NCBI RefSeq assembly: GCF_000478825.2 | Contig: NZ_CP007542.1 | Coordinates: forward strand, 1,178,001 to 1,242,000 | DNA from: Synechocystis sp. PCC 6714 | GTDB taxonomy: Bacteria; Cyanobacteriota; Cyanobacteriia; Cyanobacteriales; Microcystaceae | Length of the DNA stretch: 64,000 bases | Reading direction: 5' to 3' | Part shown: one piece after another, positions 9,324-18,516 of the stretch | Numbering within the stretch: the stretch's first letter is position 1 | Layout: the number at the start of each line of letters is the position of its first letter | Position numbers and translations under genes: made by a program | The notes under the pieces: generated by a model | Told to the model about the DNA's origin: nothing | Database searches by the model: none | Seen by the model: the letters and a program-made list of their open reading frames with translations, nothing else

Positions 9324-9481
9324 CCTAGGATAGGAATTTGAGCCTTTGACAAGATTATGATTGGGTTAAGAAGTCTGGTTTGGCAGGCAAGTTCTGGGGA
9401 AAAATTGACCCTATTCGCCATTGGCTCTTTTGGCGATATTTTTTCTTCATCCAAGGAAAACATTGATGGTTCTACATCGCC

Positions 9482-11329
9482 TCAAAATGGGTCAACACTG
9501 GCGGGAATGATGCTTAGTTCCAGTTCAAAGGCGATCGGCTCCTCTGCTGTCGATGTGATTACCAACTCGTAATAACCGGTTTGATCTGTGGGACCAGACC
9601 AGCGGTGAATGGCGGAATTTTGCAAAATCACTTCCGGCCCAGTGGGGGGATAGAAGGAAATACGAGCGGTGGGAGGGGCGGTTAATTGTAGGCTAAATTC
9701 CTCCGTGGGGGGAATGGTAATGGCATAGGCGTAGCCTTCTCCCGGCTCTAGGGTGCCATTGAGGTTGAGCTGATCGGCGTCGTCAAAACTCAGTCTTTGG
9801 TAATGGCTTTCATCCTCTAGGCTAGCCAAGCTATCAAAGGCCATGGCATTCCATATCTGGGCTAGGGGCCGTTGCTCAAATTCCGGTTCCCCCAATAAAG
9901 CAGGGCTGACCATGGGTAAATGGTTACGGAAACGGGCATTGACCAAATCGTAAAAGCTACGGCTGCTAAGACGCAATTGATTTACCCTCGGAATCCAGCG
10001 GCGGCGATCGCCGGAATTGTTTTGGGCAAAATCCCTCGTGGCTTCCCGACTCAAACCTTCCAAGGCATCCAACACAGTGATGGTCATGGCCATCTGTTGC
10101 TCCGGAGAGCCGAGGTTAGGGGGTGTACCATTGGTATTGGGGCTATTTTCCAACCTTTGCTGGGGGTCAATGGCCAACTGAAAAGCTAAACCATCGTCCA
10201 CCAAGGTCTGAAATCGTTGGGGAGAAATGCCTAAATTTAGTCGGCGGGCCCGAATTTCATTTTTAATCTCTAAATCGGTTTTTTCCGGCGCATCATTCCC
10301 TGGTTCTTCCCGTTCCAATTTCTCCAACGCCGCCCTTTGTTGATTATGTAGCCATAACTGCCCTGCTCCCCAGCCTAGGGCCATGGCGATCGCCATCAAC
10401 CCCAGCAGGATAAGCAATTTTTGCACAAACCCTTTAAACTCCTGGACTTGGACCATAGTTTTTACTGTTGGGGAAGAAGACGAAGATTCAGGAGACCGAT
10501 GGATTATGGGGAGAAGGGGTTCCCCAGGGCTACATTTACCAACGCCATTATCAGTTTGCTCTGGCATGGTGAACATTGGATTAAAATCAGCCACTGTAGG
10601 CAAAAAATGCTGGGGCGAGTTGTTCAGATTGTCCCCCAAAGTAGGCAAATCCACCAGGGGAGGCCAAGCTAGTAATTGCAGTAATAACTGGCGAAATTCC
10701 TGACTTAGGACAACGGAGGACAAAAGGTTTTCCCAGGGTGGATTAGGGTTAACTTCCCCCGTCAGCAAGGCGATCGCCCCCAGGCCTAAACCCCTTAAAT
10801 CCCGTTGGTCTTCCCCTGGAGTATCGCAATAATGTTGACTATGGCTAAAATCCACCAACACTGGCAGCCCATCCACTGTACGGCGCACTATGTTACTGAG
10901 GCCAATCTGGCCGTAGCAAATTTTTTGGCTGTGGAGATAGTACAAAACCGGTAGCATTTGACCCCACCATTGGCGCACCTCCAACTCCGTAAAAACCCGA
11001 TCCTGACGGCGGCGGTCTTTGAGCAAATCGAAATATGATTGTCCTTCAACAAAATCTTGGACGAGGTAAAGCTCTGACCCCAGAGCAAAAAATTCCCGAA
11101 AATTGGCAATTTGGGGATGGTCGAGGCAGTAGAGTATTTCCGCCTGTTGCTTAAACAAATTTCCGGCTTTATCCCCGGGGGGCGCAGTCAAAACTTTGAT
11201 GGTGCAGGGTTCATCAAAGCGGTGGGTGTCGTGGGCCAGATATTGCTGACCAAGGGAATTTTGTCCTAAATGGAGTTCAATCAGGTAACGGTCATCGAGG
11301 CGTTGGCCCAGGGAGAGGGATTGGGGCAT
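9482..11329 (-). CDS. Membrane protein with degenerate Ser/Thr kinase domain (pseudokinase)
   Basis: Residues 1 to about 230 have a Hanks-type kinase fold: a weak glycine loop (LGQNSLGQQYLA) and the VAIK-like lysine (CTIKVL). The catalytic loop that should read HRDxKxxN is CYGQIGLSN, lacking the aspartate, and DFG reads DFS, so phosphotransfer is unlikely. A proline/serine-rich linker, one transmembrane helix (about 294-316) and a periplasmic region follow. The last ~90 residues (GYAYAITIPP through ELVITSTAEEPIAF) resemble a PPC-type beta sandwich. Some annotated Spk kinases of Synechocystis also lack key residues. Ligand and partner are unknown. Confidence 0.78.
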   Translation of the reverse strand: MPQSLSLGQRLDDRYLIELHLGQNSLGQQYLAHDTHRFDEPCTIKVLTAPPGDKAGNLFKQQAEILYCLDHPQIANFREFFALGSELYLVQDFVEGQSYFDLLKDRRRQDRVFTELEVRQWWGQMLPVLYYLHSQKICYGQIGLSNIVRRTVDGLPVLVDFSHSQHYCDTPGEDQRDLRGLGLGAIALLTGEVNPNPPWENLLSSVVLSQEFRQLLLQLLAWPPLVDLPTLGDNLNNSPQHFLPTVADFNPMFTMPEQTDNGVGKCSPGEPLLPIIHRSPESSSSSPTVKTMVQVQEFKGFVQKLLILLGLMAIAMALGWGAGQLWLHNQQRAALEKLEREEPGNDAPEKTDLEIKNEIRARRLNLGISPQRFQTLVDDGLAFQLAIDPQQRLENSPNTNGTPPNLGSPEQQMAMTITVLDALEGLSREATRDFAQNNSGDRRRWIPRVNQLRLSSRSFYDLVNARFRNHLPMVSPALLGEPEFEQRPLAQIWNAMAFDSLASLEDESHYQRLSFDDADQLNLNGTLEPGEGYAYAITIPPTEEFSLQLTAPPTARISFYPPTGPEVILQNSAIHRWSGPTDQTGYYELVITSTAEEPIAFELELSIIPASVDPF

Positions 11330-11373
11330 CGAGGGAAAAGGAAAAAGTTATCCAGCCGATGGCACATCCTAGC

Positions 11374-12231
11374 CTAATTTGATGGCACGGGGTCGTTCTT
11401 CTGCCACCACTGAAAACGGGGGGCGGGAAATTTCCGGTCCAGCAATACCGTCAGGGGCGAAAGACAAAACAAGGCCCAGAACAAAGCGGTGGGCAGGTAG
11501 AAGTAATATTGCAAAATTAGGCTAAAAATGGCGATCGCCGTGGCCCAGAGTAAACGACCGGGACGGCCATTGGGAATGGAGCGGGGATCGGTGAGCATAA
11601 ACAGGGCAAACACCAGCAAACTGCCATTTTCCAGATGATGGAAACTAACTTCTGGGGGCCAACCTAACCAAGCATTGCGGGCTAAATCCAACCCAGCATA
11701 GACCGTCAAAAACATTATCGATGTGTCCCAACGTCCCACTTTGCCCAACACTAAACCCCCAGCAGCCAGAAAAATTGCCCCTAGCCAAAGGGTCGTGCCC
11801 CATTGCCCCGGAGAAACCCAAGCATCCCCCGTTAAAGTCAGGGCGGCAATAATGCCAAAGTTGGCCGGATTAAACCAATGTTTACCCCAGGCTTGCAACA
11901 AAAATTTGCTGGCGATCGCCAGGGCCGCTGCTAACACTAGGGTGGATAGATGGTTAGCTCGCAGCAGTAAACAAAGCCCTAACCCAGTAATCAGAGCACT
12001 TTTCCAACCCCGATGTCCCCCAAGACTTTGCCAGGTATCCAAGGAAAACCAACGGCCAAAATTTCCCTGTTGATTGATGGTGAATAAAGATTGCACCGCC
12101 AGGGTAGTGGTCAAAACAACGGCGATCGCCAAGGGGTCCAAACTCCAATCCCTGGCCAGAATACCCAAACTCAGAAAGCTACAGAGAAAAATAATCTGGT
12201 AATCCCGGGCATCACGATCAGTAATTAGCAT
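11374..12231 (-). CDS. RnfD/NqrB-family membrane protein
   Basis: A polytopic protein with roughly 8-9 hydrophobic segments. HWFNPANFGI and FMLTDPRSIPNGRPGR are the signature stretches of the NQR2/RnfD/RnfE family, whose founders are subunits of redox-driven Na+ pumps carrying covalent FMN. No other Rnf or Nqr subunit is nearby, as in other cyanobacteria with a lone RnfD-like protein, so a pump role cannot be claimed. I place the start at the ATG at 12231 (MLITDRDARDYQ), giving 285 residues. An in-frame start at 12360 adds 43 residues that look non-homologous and would overlap the divergent DUF4160 gene. Confidence 0.75.
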   Translation of the reverse strand: MLITDRDARDYQIIFLCSFLSLGILARDWSLDPLAIAVVLTTTLAVQSLFTINQQGNFGRWFSLDTWQSLGGHRGWKSALITGLGLCLLLRANHLSTLVLAAALAIASKFLLQAWGKHWFNPANFGIIAALTLTGDAWVSPGQWGTTLWLGAIFLAAGGLVLGKVGRWDTSIMFLTVYAGLDLARNAWLGWPPEVSFHHLENGSLLVFALFMLTDPRSIPNGRPGRLLWATAIAIFSLILQYYFYLPTALFWALFCLSPLTVLLDRKFPAPRFQWWQKNDPVPSN

Positions 12232-12359
12232 GGGTTTTTTGGGCAAAAAGTATTTCCATCTTAGAAGATATTTCGGAGCCTTGAAACCTACCAGGAACAG
12301 CGTAAAATGAGGAATGAGGTCAGTGAGTGATGCCTGGAAACGCCTCTCCGACAAGTTCA

Positions 12360-12596
12360 ATGCCAGAAATCTTCAGAGCAGAGGGATATGTCTTCTTTTT
12401 TTATGCTAACGAAGGCCAGGAGCCAATGCATGTTCATGTTAGGCACGGGGGCGGGTATGCCAAGTTTTGGATTGAACCCGTTGAGCTGGATTATGCTAAA
12501 AGCCTAAAAACAAAACAAATTGTTAGAGCAGAAAAATTAATTGTTGATAATCTAGATTTGATCAGGAGCAAGTGGCACAATGTTTTTGGCATCTGA
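12360..12596 (+). CDS. DUF4160 protein, likely partner of a toxin-antitoxin-like pair
   Basis: A 78-residue protein starting MPEIFRAEGYVFFFYANEG with the family core EPMHVHVRHGGGYAKFW. DUF4160 genes are very often followed by DUF2442, as here, and such pairs are predicted type II toxin-antitoxin modules in comparative surveys; activity is unproven to my knowledge. I chose ATG 12360 because family members begin MPxI; GTG 12327 and ATG 12330 lie upstream in frame. Its last 17 bases overlap the start of the next gene, implying translational coupling. It is divergent from the RnfD-like gene and opens the accessory patch. Confidence 0.8.
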   Translation: MPEIFRAEGYVFFFYANEGQEPMHVHVRHGGGYAKFWIEPVELDYAKSLKTKQIVRAEKLIVDNLDLIRSKWHNVFGI

Positions 12597-12825
12597 ACAA
12601 ACCATTCAAGCCGAGAGGGTATGGATTGAGAGTCGATGGATTTGTATTCGCCTACAGGATGAGCGGGAGATTCGTTTCCCTGCCCACAAAAATAAACGAT
12701 TAGCAAAAGCAAGCTCGGAACAGTTAGCAGAAGTTGAATTGATTTGTGGGGGAACAGGACTCCATTGGGCAAGCTTGGACGAAGATTTATCCGTTGTTGG
12801 CATTTTAGAAGGAAGATTAGGATAG
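12580..12825 (+). CDS. DUF2442 protein, second member of the DUF4160 pair
   Basis: This 81-residue protein has the DUF2442 pattern: an N-terminal strand pair (AERVWIESRWICIRLQDEREIRFPA), a central helix (LAKASSEQLAEVEL) and the C-terminal GTGLHWASLDEDLSVVGIL, which is the family's most conserved segment (xxxIhWpxLDEDlsv). The start overlaps the DUF4160 stop by 17 bases in a different frame, so the two are surely one operon. Which of the two would be toxin or antitoxin cannot be told from sequence. Confidence 0.85.
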   Translation: MFLASEQTIQAERVWIESRWICIRLQDEREIRFPAHKNKRLAKASSEQLAEVELICGGTGLHWASLDEDLSVVGILEGRLG

Positions 12826-12981
12826 GAAGAACTGACCTAGGACTGTGGTGGAAGAAAAAACGCAATCAAACCAAACTTCCTGAATTTATTGCTAAGCAGA
12901 AAAAGTCTGTCTAGGCATTCTTTTGGGGGGAGACTATACTAAGTTTATTTGGAGTACCTATTCCCTTGGGCTGTGCAGATA

Positions 12982-13518
12982 ATGCAGTTACCTCTGCTCA
13001 CTGACAATCTGGATCTGTTTCTACAACGCACAGAAATTGAGGCTTCCCCAGCCTGGGAATTTATCCGGGGGCAGGCCCAACAGAAACCCATGCCGACGTT
13101 GTTTCATTCCCGCTTACAGCGTAATCTGGTCAACGCCATCAATGTGCAAACCAGGGATTATGAAGCCATCCAGGAATTGCGCTGTATTGTGCCCCCATTT
13201 TCCCCCGTACCTGACATTGCTGTTGTAAAAAGCGATCTCCTGGCGGATGAAGATGGGCCATTGAAGAGAGCGCCGGACTGGTTAATCGAAATTCTGTCCC
13301 CCGATCAAAATATTCTTAGCCTGCAAACCAAAATTCTGCATTGTTTGACTAATGGGACAAAACTCGCTTGGCTCATTGATATTTATCGTCAACAAATCTG
13401 GGTTTGGAATCAGGAATCGTTACCTTTAATCTATCAGGGACTGGAAAATCCACCCACGTTAGACAATCTTTTGACTTTGACTGTTGATGACGTAATGGCC
13501 ATGACCCGACAACGCTAA
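12982..13518 (+). CDS. Uma2-family (DUF820) putative endonuclease
   Basis: A 178-residue protein of the Uma2/DUF820 family, a PD-(D/E)XK nuclease-like fold hugely expanded in cyanobacteria. Recognisable pieces are SPAWEFIRGQAQQKPMPT, PPFSPVPDIAVVK (carrying the first acidic residue), PDWLIEILSPDQN (E then SPDQ) and GTKLAWLIDIYRQQIWVW. A TTG at 12949 gives 11 more residues but the ATG at 12982 (MQLPLLTDNLD) fits the family better. Substrate and role are unknown; many copies behave as mobile or selfish genes. It sits between the DUF4160/DUF2442 pair and a broken nuclease gene. Confidence 0.85.
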   Translation: MQLPLLTDNLDLFLQRTEIEASPAWEFIRGQAQQKPMPTLFHSRLQRNLVNAINVQTRDYEAIQELRCIVPPFSPVPDIAVVKSDLLADEDGPLKRAPDWLIEILSPDQNILSLQTKILHCLTNGTKLAWLIDIYRQQIWVWNQESLPLIYQGLENPPTLDNLLTLTVDDVMAMTRQR

Positions 13519-13537
13519 CGATGAAAATTTGGATGTT

Positions 13538-13848
13538 TTACCAAGCCTGGGGTTTAAACTTCCCATCATTGAGAATGACTAAATCTTCCCCCGATTGGGC
13601 AATCACAAATAATCCTTTTCTATAGGCATAGCGGGCCACATCCCCAGGAATAACCATGGCCGCCACTGCACCAAGAAGATTAAAACTTTGATAACGGGGC
13701 AACAGTCGCTTGAATTTACCCAATCTTTCCAGGTGTTCATCCACATCATCTTGACTTAATTTACTTTTCACCTCAATGGCGATCGCCTCTTTTCCGTTGA
13801 CCACCAAAATGTCAATCTCAATTCCATCCTGACCAGTTTGAAGAGATA
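13538..13848 (-). pseudogene. C-terminal fragment of a PD-(D/E)XK nuclease-like gene, cut by an IS
   Basis: The frame is open from the stop at 13538 up to the IS edge and encodes about 103 residues: ISLQTGQDGIEIDIL, then VNGKEAIAIEVKSKL. The acidic D and the E-x-K of the nuclease core are both present. It resembles the intact 182-residue protein at 55942-56490 (EIDVLAY, VEVKSHP). The N-terminal coiled coil and linker are missing. The reading frame runs into the IS630-type element at 13847, and beyond that element and the adjacent MITE I find no matching N-terminus, so the gene was truncated and not merely interrupted. Confidence 0.75.
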
Positions 13849-14801
13849 TAGCTAGTTAAATTAACTATGGGACACTACGCTACACAGTAGTTACGAATAA
13901 TTTCATCTATGCTTACACCTGGAGAGGCGTATGTTCTTGCTCTTTTCAATGCACTAAAATCATGCTCTATGTCATTAAGATCTGGCGAGTAGGTAGGTAA
14001 AAACAAAACTGTATGTCCTGCCTCTTCTACTATTTTTTTAATCCTAGTCTTTCTATGAATAGGCGCATTATCCATAATTAATACCGATGGAATTGTTAAT
14101 GCAGGTATCAGGTATAATTCAAGCCATCCTTCAAAACCTTCGGCATTTAAACTTCCACTAAATAGCATCGGTGCTATCAGCTCTTTTTTGTTTTTTCTTC
14201 TACCTGCCACAAGGTTTTCTTTCTTTCCTCTTTTTCCTTGCCTTTCCCCATATACTCTCTCTCCTCTTTTTGACCATCCGTACACTGAAGAGACAAATTC
14301 CTCAAAACCAGCCTCATCTATGAATACAAGGCTTGCAACCCCATAAATTAGAATTAGCTCTTTCAGGATTTTTTGATATTCTGCTCTTTTTTTTTCATCT
14401 CTTTCTTTATATAGTAACTGTTTTTTTTTCTCGTAATTCCCATTTCTTTAAATCTATATGACAGTGCGCTAGCAGTTACACCGAATTTCTTTGCTCTCTC
14501 TTTCATCGGCATATCCGGATTTTCCATCACATCTTTCTCCAGCTCTTTTATATCTATCTTCCGACGCCGGTTCTTTACCTTCGTTGGTTCCAGATTTTCC
14601 CGGCTTAACCATCTATAAATTGTCTCTCTACCTACCCTAAATATTTTTGATGCCTTCGTTACACCATTCCCTTCTTCTAGAAAACTTATTACTCTTAGTC
14701 GTAAATCTAGATCGTATGCCATAAGTTGCTTATTAGTTTAGTCATTATTTATAATATAGCATTATACATACCGTCCGCCCCACTCTTATTTCAGTTAGCC
14801 A
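13849..14801 (-). mobile_element. IS630/Tc1-mariner family insertion sequence
   Basis: About 953 bp bordered by TA on both sides (13847-13848 and 14802-14803). The ends are imperfect inverted repeats: TAGCTAGTTAAATTAA inward from the left and TGGCTAACTGAAATAA inward from the right. The element carries one transposase split in two frames. Size and protein resemble ISY100 of Synechocystis (about 950 bp, TA target). The left end cuts the nuclease fragment and the right end abuts MITE copy 2, so the IS appears to have inserted at the terminal TA of a MITE. Confidence 0.85.
13875..14722 (-). CDS. IS630-type transposase, expressed by -1 frameshift
   Basis: ORF A (14722 to 14363) holds the paired helix-turn-helix DNA-binding region: MAYDLDLRLRVISFLEEG, then GRETIYRWLSRENLEPTK, then a second HTH around VTASALSYRFKEMGITRKK. 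The DDE catalytic domain is in the -1 frame and runs to 13875: LVFIDEAGFEE (first Asp), VLIMDNAPIHRK (second Asp), TYSPDLNDIEHDFSALK (Glu). A run of nine A (14429-14421) followed by C gives the slippery heptamer A AAA AAC at 14426-14420, exactly in zero-frame phase. Slippage there joins RKKK to QLLYKERDEKKRAEY, which reads like the family consensus. Otherwise it would be a frameshift mutation. Confidence 0.85.
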
Positions 14802-14894
14802 TAGTCGTTTCTAGTAAGACTGAGGCAGTCAAATTCACTCAAAAGCTTGTCAATAAAGACTTAAGCAGTTTCGAAATTATTTGAAATGACTATA
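14800..14894. mobile_element. MITE copy 2 (95 bp), abutting the IS630 element
   Basis: Inverse orientation of copy 1: reading the minus strand it starts TATAGTCATTTCAAATAATT and ends with GAAACGACTATG. About 8 mismatches separate it from copy 1 over 95 bases, several in the centre. Its left terminal TA (14802-14803) is shared with the IS630 element, which explains why the outermost base pair differs (CATA in place of TATA). No open frame is inside. Confidence 0.8.
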
Positions 14895-14931
14895 ACTAAA
14901 CTAATGCAATAGCGATACTTTTCCATCAAAC

Positions 14932-14980
14932 AAAAATGCCCCAGAGAGTTCTCCTATGGGGAAAATCTGAGGCATATTTC
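14932..14980 (-). terminator. Rho-independent terminator of acsF
   Basis: On the minus strand ATGCCTCAGA (14975-14966) pairs with TCTGGGGCAT (14945-14936), a 10-bp stem with a single G-U pair, and is followed at once by TTTTTGTTT. It lies about 30 bases past the acsF stop. Confidence 0.85.
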
Positions 14981-15004
14981 AGCGGAATTTATTAATCTAG
15001 TGGC

Positions 15005-16081
15005 CTAGCGCACGGCTCCAGCCAATTGATCCACTGCAATGGGTTTCATCAAATAGAGTTTGACGAAATGCCAAGCGTTGGAAGCAAAGATGGGTAACTT
15101 CCGCACGGCTTTAACAAAACCAGGGGCACCGGAAGCATCGATCGCCCGTAACTGTTCGTTATTGCTAACACAGGTTTCTAGGCGGTCATAAAATTCCGGA
15201 TTATTAACATCGAGAATAATGGGGAATACCCGCCCAGCGGTTTCGTTGGTTTTCTCAATTACCTCCTTGTCGTAGCTCCGGGCTTCCAAACCTAAACAGG
15301 CATAGAAATCTGCCCGTTGGGTATCGTTGAGATACATGGTGGCAAAGACAGAGAGTAGGAAGAAACGACACCAGAGCTTAGCTTTCCAATCGTTGAGGGT
15401 GTGGGGTTGAGCCCGCATAATCGCATCAAAGAAATCTCCGTGGCGATTTTCATCCTGACACCAGTTTTCAAAGAACTCGAAAATGGGATAGATGCAATCG
15501 TTGGGATTTTTCTCCAAATGGCGATAAATGGTGATGTAACGCCAGTAGCCAATTTTTTCGGAAAGGTAGGTGGCGTAGAAAATAAACTTTGGTTTGAAGA
15601 AGGTATATTTACGACTCTTGGTCAAAAAGCCCAAATCCAAAGACAGGTTAAAGTCGGACATGGCTTTATTGAGGAAACCAGCATGGCGGGCTTCATCCCG
15701 AGACATGAGGTTAAAGCACTCCGCCAACAGGGGATTTTTGTTTTTGAGACGGCGGCCCAATTCCTTGTAGAGTAAGAAGCCGGAAAATTCGGCGGTGCAG
15801 GAACGCTCTAGGAATTCGACAAATAACTTGCGTTTTTCGCCGTCAATGTGATCCCAGGATTTGTTAAAGGATTCATTGCGGACAAAGTGATGGCGGTTGT
15901 AATCCACCCGAAACTCTTCCAGGATGGCCCGCAACTCGTCTTCGTTGGGGGAAATATCCATTGCGGCCACCTCATCGAAGTCGGTGGTGTAAAACCGGGG
16001 GGTGAGGATAGTTTCCTTGGCGGGAGTCTTCACACCGGGGCGGATTTCATCAAATCCAGGCTTTTCGAGGGTATTAACCAT
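15005..16081 (-). CDS. acsF: Mg-protoporphyrin IX monomethyl ester oxidative cyclase, aerobic (AcsF)
   Basis: AcsF is the diiron catalytic subunit that uses O2 to form the fifth (isocyclic) ring of chlorophyll, giving divinyl protochlorophyllide at the thylakoid membrane. The 358 residues match the family length. Diiron ligands appear as E and ExxH pairs: [13 protein letters not shown] (Glu), [11 protein letters not shown] (E..H), and [12 protein letters not shown] (E..H). The cyanobacterial enzyme works with the small protein Ycf54 and here matches the major aerobic form (sll1214 in PCC 6803 as recalled). ATG at 16081. An HLR1-like box lies 140 bases upstream and a strong terminator downstream, so it is likely monocistronic. 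Confidence 0.96.
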   Translation of the reverse strand: MVNTLEKPGFDEIRPGVKTPAKETILTPRFYTTDFDEVAAMDISPNEDELRAILEEFRVDYNRHHFVRNESFNKSWDHIDGEKRKLFVEFLERSCTAEFSGFLLYKELGRRLKNKNPLLAECFNLMSRDEARHAGFLNKAMSDFNLSLDLGFLTKSRKYTFFKPKFIFYATYLSEKIGYWRYITIYRHLEKNPNDCIYPIFEFFENWCQDENRHGDFFDAIMRAQPHTLNDWKAKLWCRFFLLSVFATMYLNDTQRADFYACLGLEARSYDKEVIEKTNETAGRVFPIILDVNNPEFYDRLETCVSNNEQLRAIDASGAPGFVKAVRKLPIFASNAWHFVKLYLMKPIAVDQLAGAVR

Positions 16082-16220
16082 AGAGTTGTTTAAAATAGTT
16101 TCCTTAACAGGTTTCCAATCAATTCAATAGCAGAGTCTGCTCGCCATCAAAGCAACGGGCAAAAGGTAATGCCTAGTGTAACAAGGGTTGAAACGGGGTT
16201 TCTAGGAAGGAGGGACAACT

Positions 16221-16238
16221 GTTACAAACTGTTACGTG
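16221..16238 (+). promoter_or_regulatory. HLR1-like repeat upstream of acsF
   Basis: GTTACAAA-CT-GTTACGTG is two near-HLR1 half-sites with the correct two-base spacer; the second half has two off-consensus bases. It is on the plus strand in the 187-base gap between fcl and acsF. Function as an RpaB site is inferred and weaker than for the hliB array. Confidence 0.35.
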
Positions 16239-16268
16239 TTTTGTCTCAAACGGAACTTTGTGCGGTAT

Positions 16269-17207
16269 TTACCCCCGTTGTTGCCTATACCAGTCAATGG
16301 TGTTTTTTAATCCTTCCCGCAGGCTCATCTGGGCCGCAAAACCAAATTCCGCTTTAGCTTTGGTGGTGTCCAAACAGCGGCGGGGTTGGCCGTTGGGTTG
16401 ATCCGTTTGCCACAGAATTTCCCCATCAAACTCCATCAGTTCACAGATTAATTCGGTTAGATCCTTGATGGAAATTTCAAAATTAGTGCCTAGGTTAACT
16501 GGATCCGCTTTGTCGTAGGCTTGGGTGCCCATAACAATACCCCGGGCCGCATCGGTGGAGTAGAGAAATTCTCTGGTGGGACTACCGTCGCCCCAAACGG
16601 GTAATTGTTTTTCTCCAGCTTTTTGGGCTTCGTAAACTTTGTGGATTAAGGCGGGAATAACGTGGGAACTACGGGGATCGAAGTTGTCCTCCGGGCCGTA
16701 GAGGTTCACCGGCAAAAGGTAAATGCCATTGAAACCGTACTGTAAACGGTAGGATTCCAACTGCACCAGCAGGGCTTTTTTCGCTACACCGTAGGGGGCG
16801 TTGGTTTCTTCGGGGTAGCCGTTCCATAAGTCCTCTTCCCTAAAGGGTACCGGGGTAAATTTGGGATAGGCGCAGATGGTCCCTACACACACAAATTTTT
16901 TCACCCCCGCCTGGTGGGCCGCATGGATTAATTGTGCTCCCATCATCAGATTGTCGTAGAACAATTCCGCCGGTTTTTCCCGGTTGAGACCAATGCCCCC
17001 CACATGGGCCGCCAGGTGAATGACTATATCCTGGTTAGCCACCGCCCGTTCACAGGCTTCTGCTTGTCGTAAATCACAATCTTTGGAGCGGGGAATGGTA
17101 ATTTTTTGGCGATCGCCACCGGCCGCGATCAATTGGGCAACAACTTGTTTACCGAGGAAACCGGCCCCGCCAGTGACTAAAATACGTTGATTTTCTAGGG
17201 AAAGCAT
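16269..17207 (-). CDS. fcl: GDP-L-fucose synthase
   Basis: This short-chain dehydrogenase/epimerase converts GDP-4-keto-6-deoxymannose to GDP-L-fucose with NADPH. The Rossmann motif [15 protein letters not shown] is at the N-terminus. The catalytic Tyr-x3-Lys is in [14 protein letters not shown], and the Ser in the [12 protein letters not shown] segment is replaced by Thr or Cys neighbours. [21 protein letters not shown] is characteristic of the GDP-fucose synthase branch. The 312 residues are the usual length. It follows gmd by 43 bases, so the two steps of GDP-fucose synthesis are co-transcribed and feed surface glycans. Confidence 0.93.
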   Translation of the reverse strand: MLSLENQRILVTGGAGFLGKQVVAQLIAAGGDRQKITIPRSKDCDLRQAEACERAVANQDIVIHLAAHVGGIGLNREKPAELFYDNLMMGAQLIHAAHQAGVKKFVCVGTICAYPKFTPVPFREEDLWNGYPEETNAPYGVAKKALLVQLESYRLQYGFNGIYLLPVNLYGPEDNFDPRSSHVIPALIHKVYEAQKAGEKQLPVWGDGSPTREFLYSTDAARGIVMGTQAYDKADPVNLGTNFEISIKDLTELICELMEFDGEILWQTDQPNGQPRRCLDTTKAKAEFGFAAQMSLREGLKNTIDWYRQQRG

Positions 17208-17250
17208 GGTTGGTTAGGGAAAGATTTAGTTAGGAAAGGGGGTGGGTTGA

Positions 17251-18339
17251 TTAATCGACCGCATGGCCATTCTGGCCCCGAATGAAAGCCATATCCTGGG
17301 CCATCAGCTCCTGAATCCTTCCACTCTGGTTGGGGGAAGTTAAACCAAGGACAGCCAAATCCGCTTCCACCATCAAATGAACTAATTCCGTAAAGGTGAC
17401 CGAGGGTTCCCAACCCAATTGGGTTTTAGTTTTGGCCGGATCGCCAATTAATAAATCCACTTCGGCGGGACGCAAATAGCGTTCATCAAAGGCTACGTAA
17501 TCTTGCCAATTGAGATTGACGTAACCAAAGGCAATTTCTAAGAATTCCTTCACTTCGTGGGTCTCCCCGGTGGCCACCACATAATCATCGGGTTGTTCCT
17601 GTTGCAACATGGCCCACATGGCCCGCACATAATCCTTGGCATAGCCCCAATCCCGCTTGGAATCAATATTGCCCAGATAAAGTTTCTGCTGGGTACCGGC
17701 CACAATTCTGGCGATCGCCCTAGTAATTTTTCGAGTTACAAAGGTTTCTCCACGGCGGGGAGATTCATGGTTGAACAAAATGCCATTACAGGCGAATAAG
17801 TCATCGGATTCCCGATAGTTCACCGTTTGCCAATGACCATAAACCTTGGCACAGGCGTAGGGACTGCGGGGATAAAAGGGTGTAGTTTCTTTCTGGGGAA
17901 TTTCCTGTACTTTACCGAACATTTCCGAGGAGCCAGCTTGGTAAAAACGCACCTGAATGCCCGTTCTTTGTTGATAGTCCCGAATAGCTTCTAATAATCG
18001 TAAAGTGCCCATGGCCACGGAGTCCACTGTGTATTCCGGCGCATCAAAACTGACCCTCACATGGGATTGGGCTCCCAGATTATAAATTTCCGTCGGCTTC
18101 ACCTCTTCCAAAATCCGCCGGAGAGTGGTGCCGTCGGTCAGGTCCCCGTAATGGAGTCTGAGTTTCGCCTCAGCATTGTGGGGATCAACGTAAAGATGGT
18201 CAATACGATCGGTGTTGAAGGTGGAAGTGCGGCGAATGATGCCATGAACTCGGTAACCCTTTTCCAGCAGTAGTTCACTTAGATAAGAGCCATCCTGCCC
18301 TGTGATACCCGTGAGCAAAGCAACCTTAGACTGTGACAT
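17251..18339 (-). CDS. gmd: GDP-mannose 4,6-dehydratase
   Basis: Gmd makes GDP-4-keto-6-deoxy-D-mannose from GDP-mannose, the first step to GDP-fucose. NADP-binding motif [18 protein letters not shown] opens the protein. The active site is seen in [14 protein letters not shown] and [12 protein letters not shown] (Tyr-x3-Lys), and the family signature [18 protein letters not shown] follows. I set the start at ATG 18339 ([11 protein letters not shown]), giving 362 residues, the normal length. A longer frame to 18459 adds 40 residues with no homology to the family. It is transcribed with fcl directly downstream. Confidence 0.94.
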   Translation of the reverse strand: MSQSKVALLTGITGQDGSYLSELLLEKGYRVHGIIRRTSTFNTDRIDHLYVDPHNAEAKLRLHYGDLTDGTTLRRILEEVKPTEIYNLGAQSHVRVSFDAPEYTVDSVAMGTLRLLEAIRDYQQRTGIQVRFYQAGSSEMFGKVQEIPQKETTPFYPRSPYACAKVYGHWQTVNYRESDDLFACNGILFNHESPRRGETFVTRKITRAIARIVAGTQQKLYLGNIDSKRDWGYAKDYVRAMWAMLQQEQPDDYVVATGETHEVKEFLEIAFGYVNLNWQDYVAFDERYLRPAEVDLLIGDPAKTKTQLGWEPSVTFTELVHLMVEADLAVLGLTSPNQSGRIQELMAQDMAFIRGQNGHAVD

Positions 18340-18516
18340 TAATTTAAACTTTCCCCGTGACCCAAAAAACGTTCTCTCCAAAATATCAGAGTCTTTGCCG
18401 AGATGGGGACTGTTGACTGTTCTGGGACTTTCTTTGTCTTCAAGCGGCCAGTCGTTCAATTGATTGGTAGTAGGCTCTTTTCCATTGCTGCCTAGTCTTT
18501 ACCCTAAAAACCTCCC

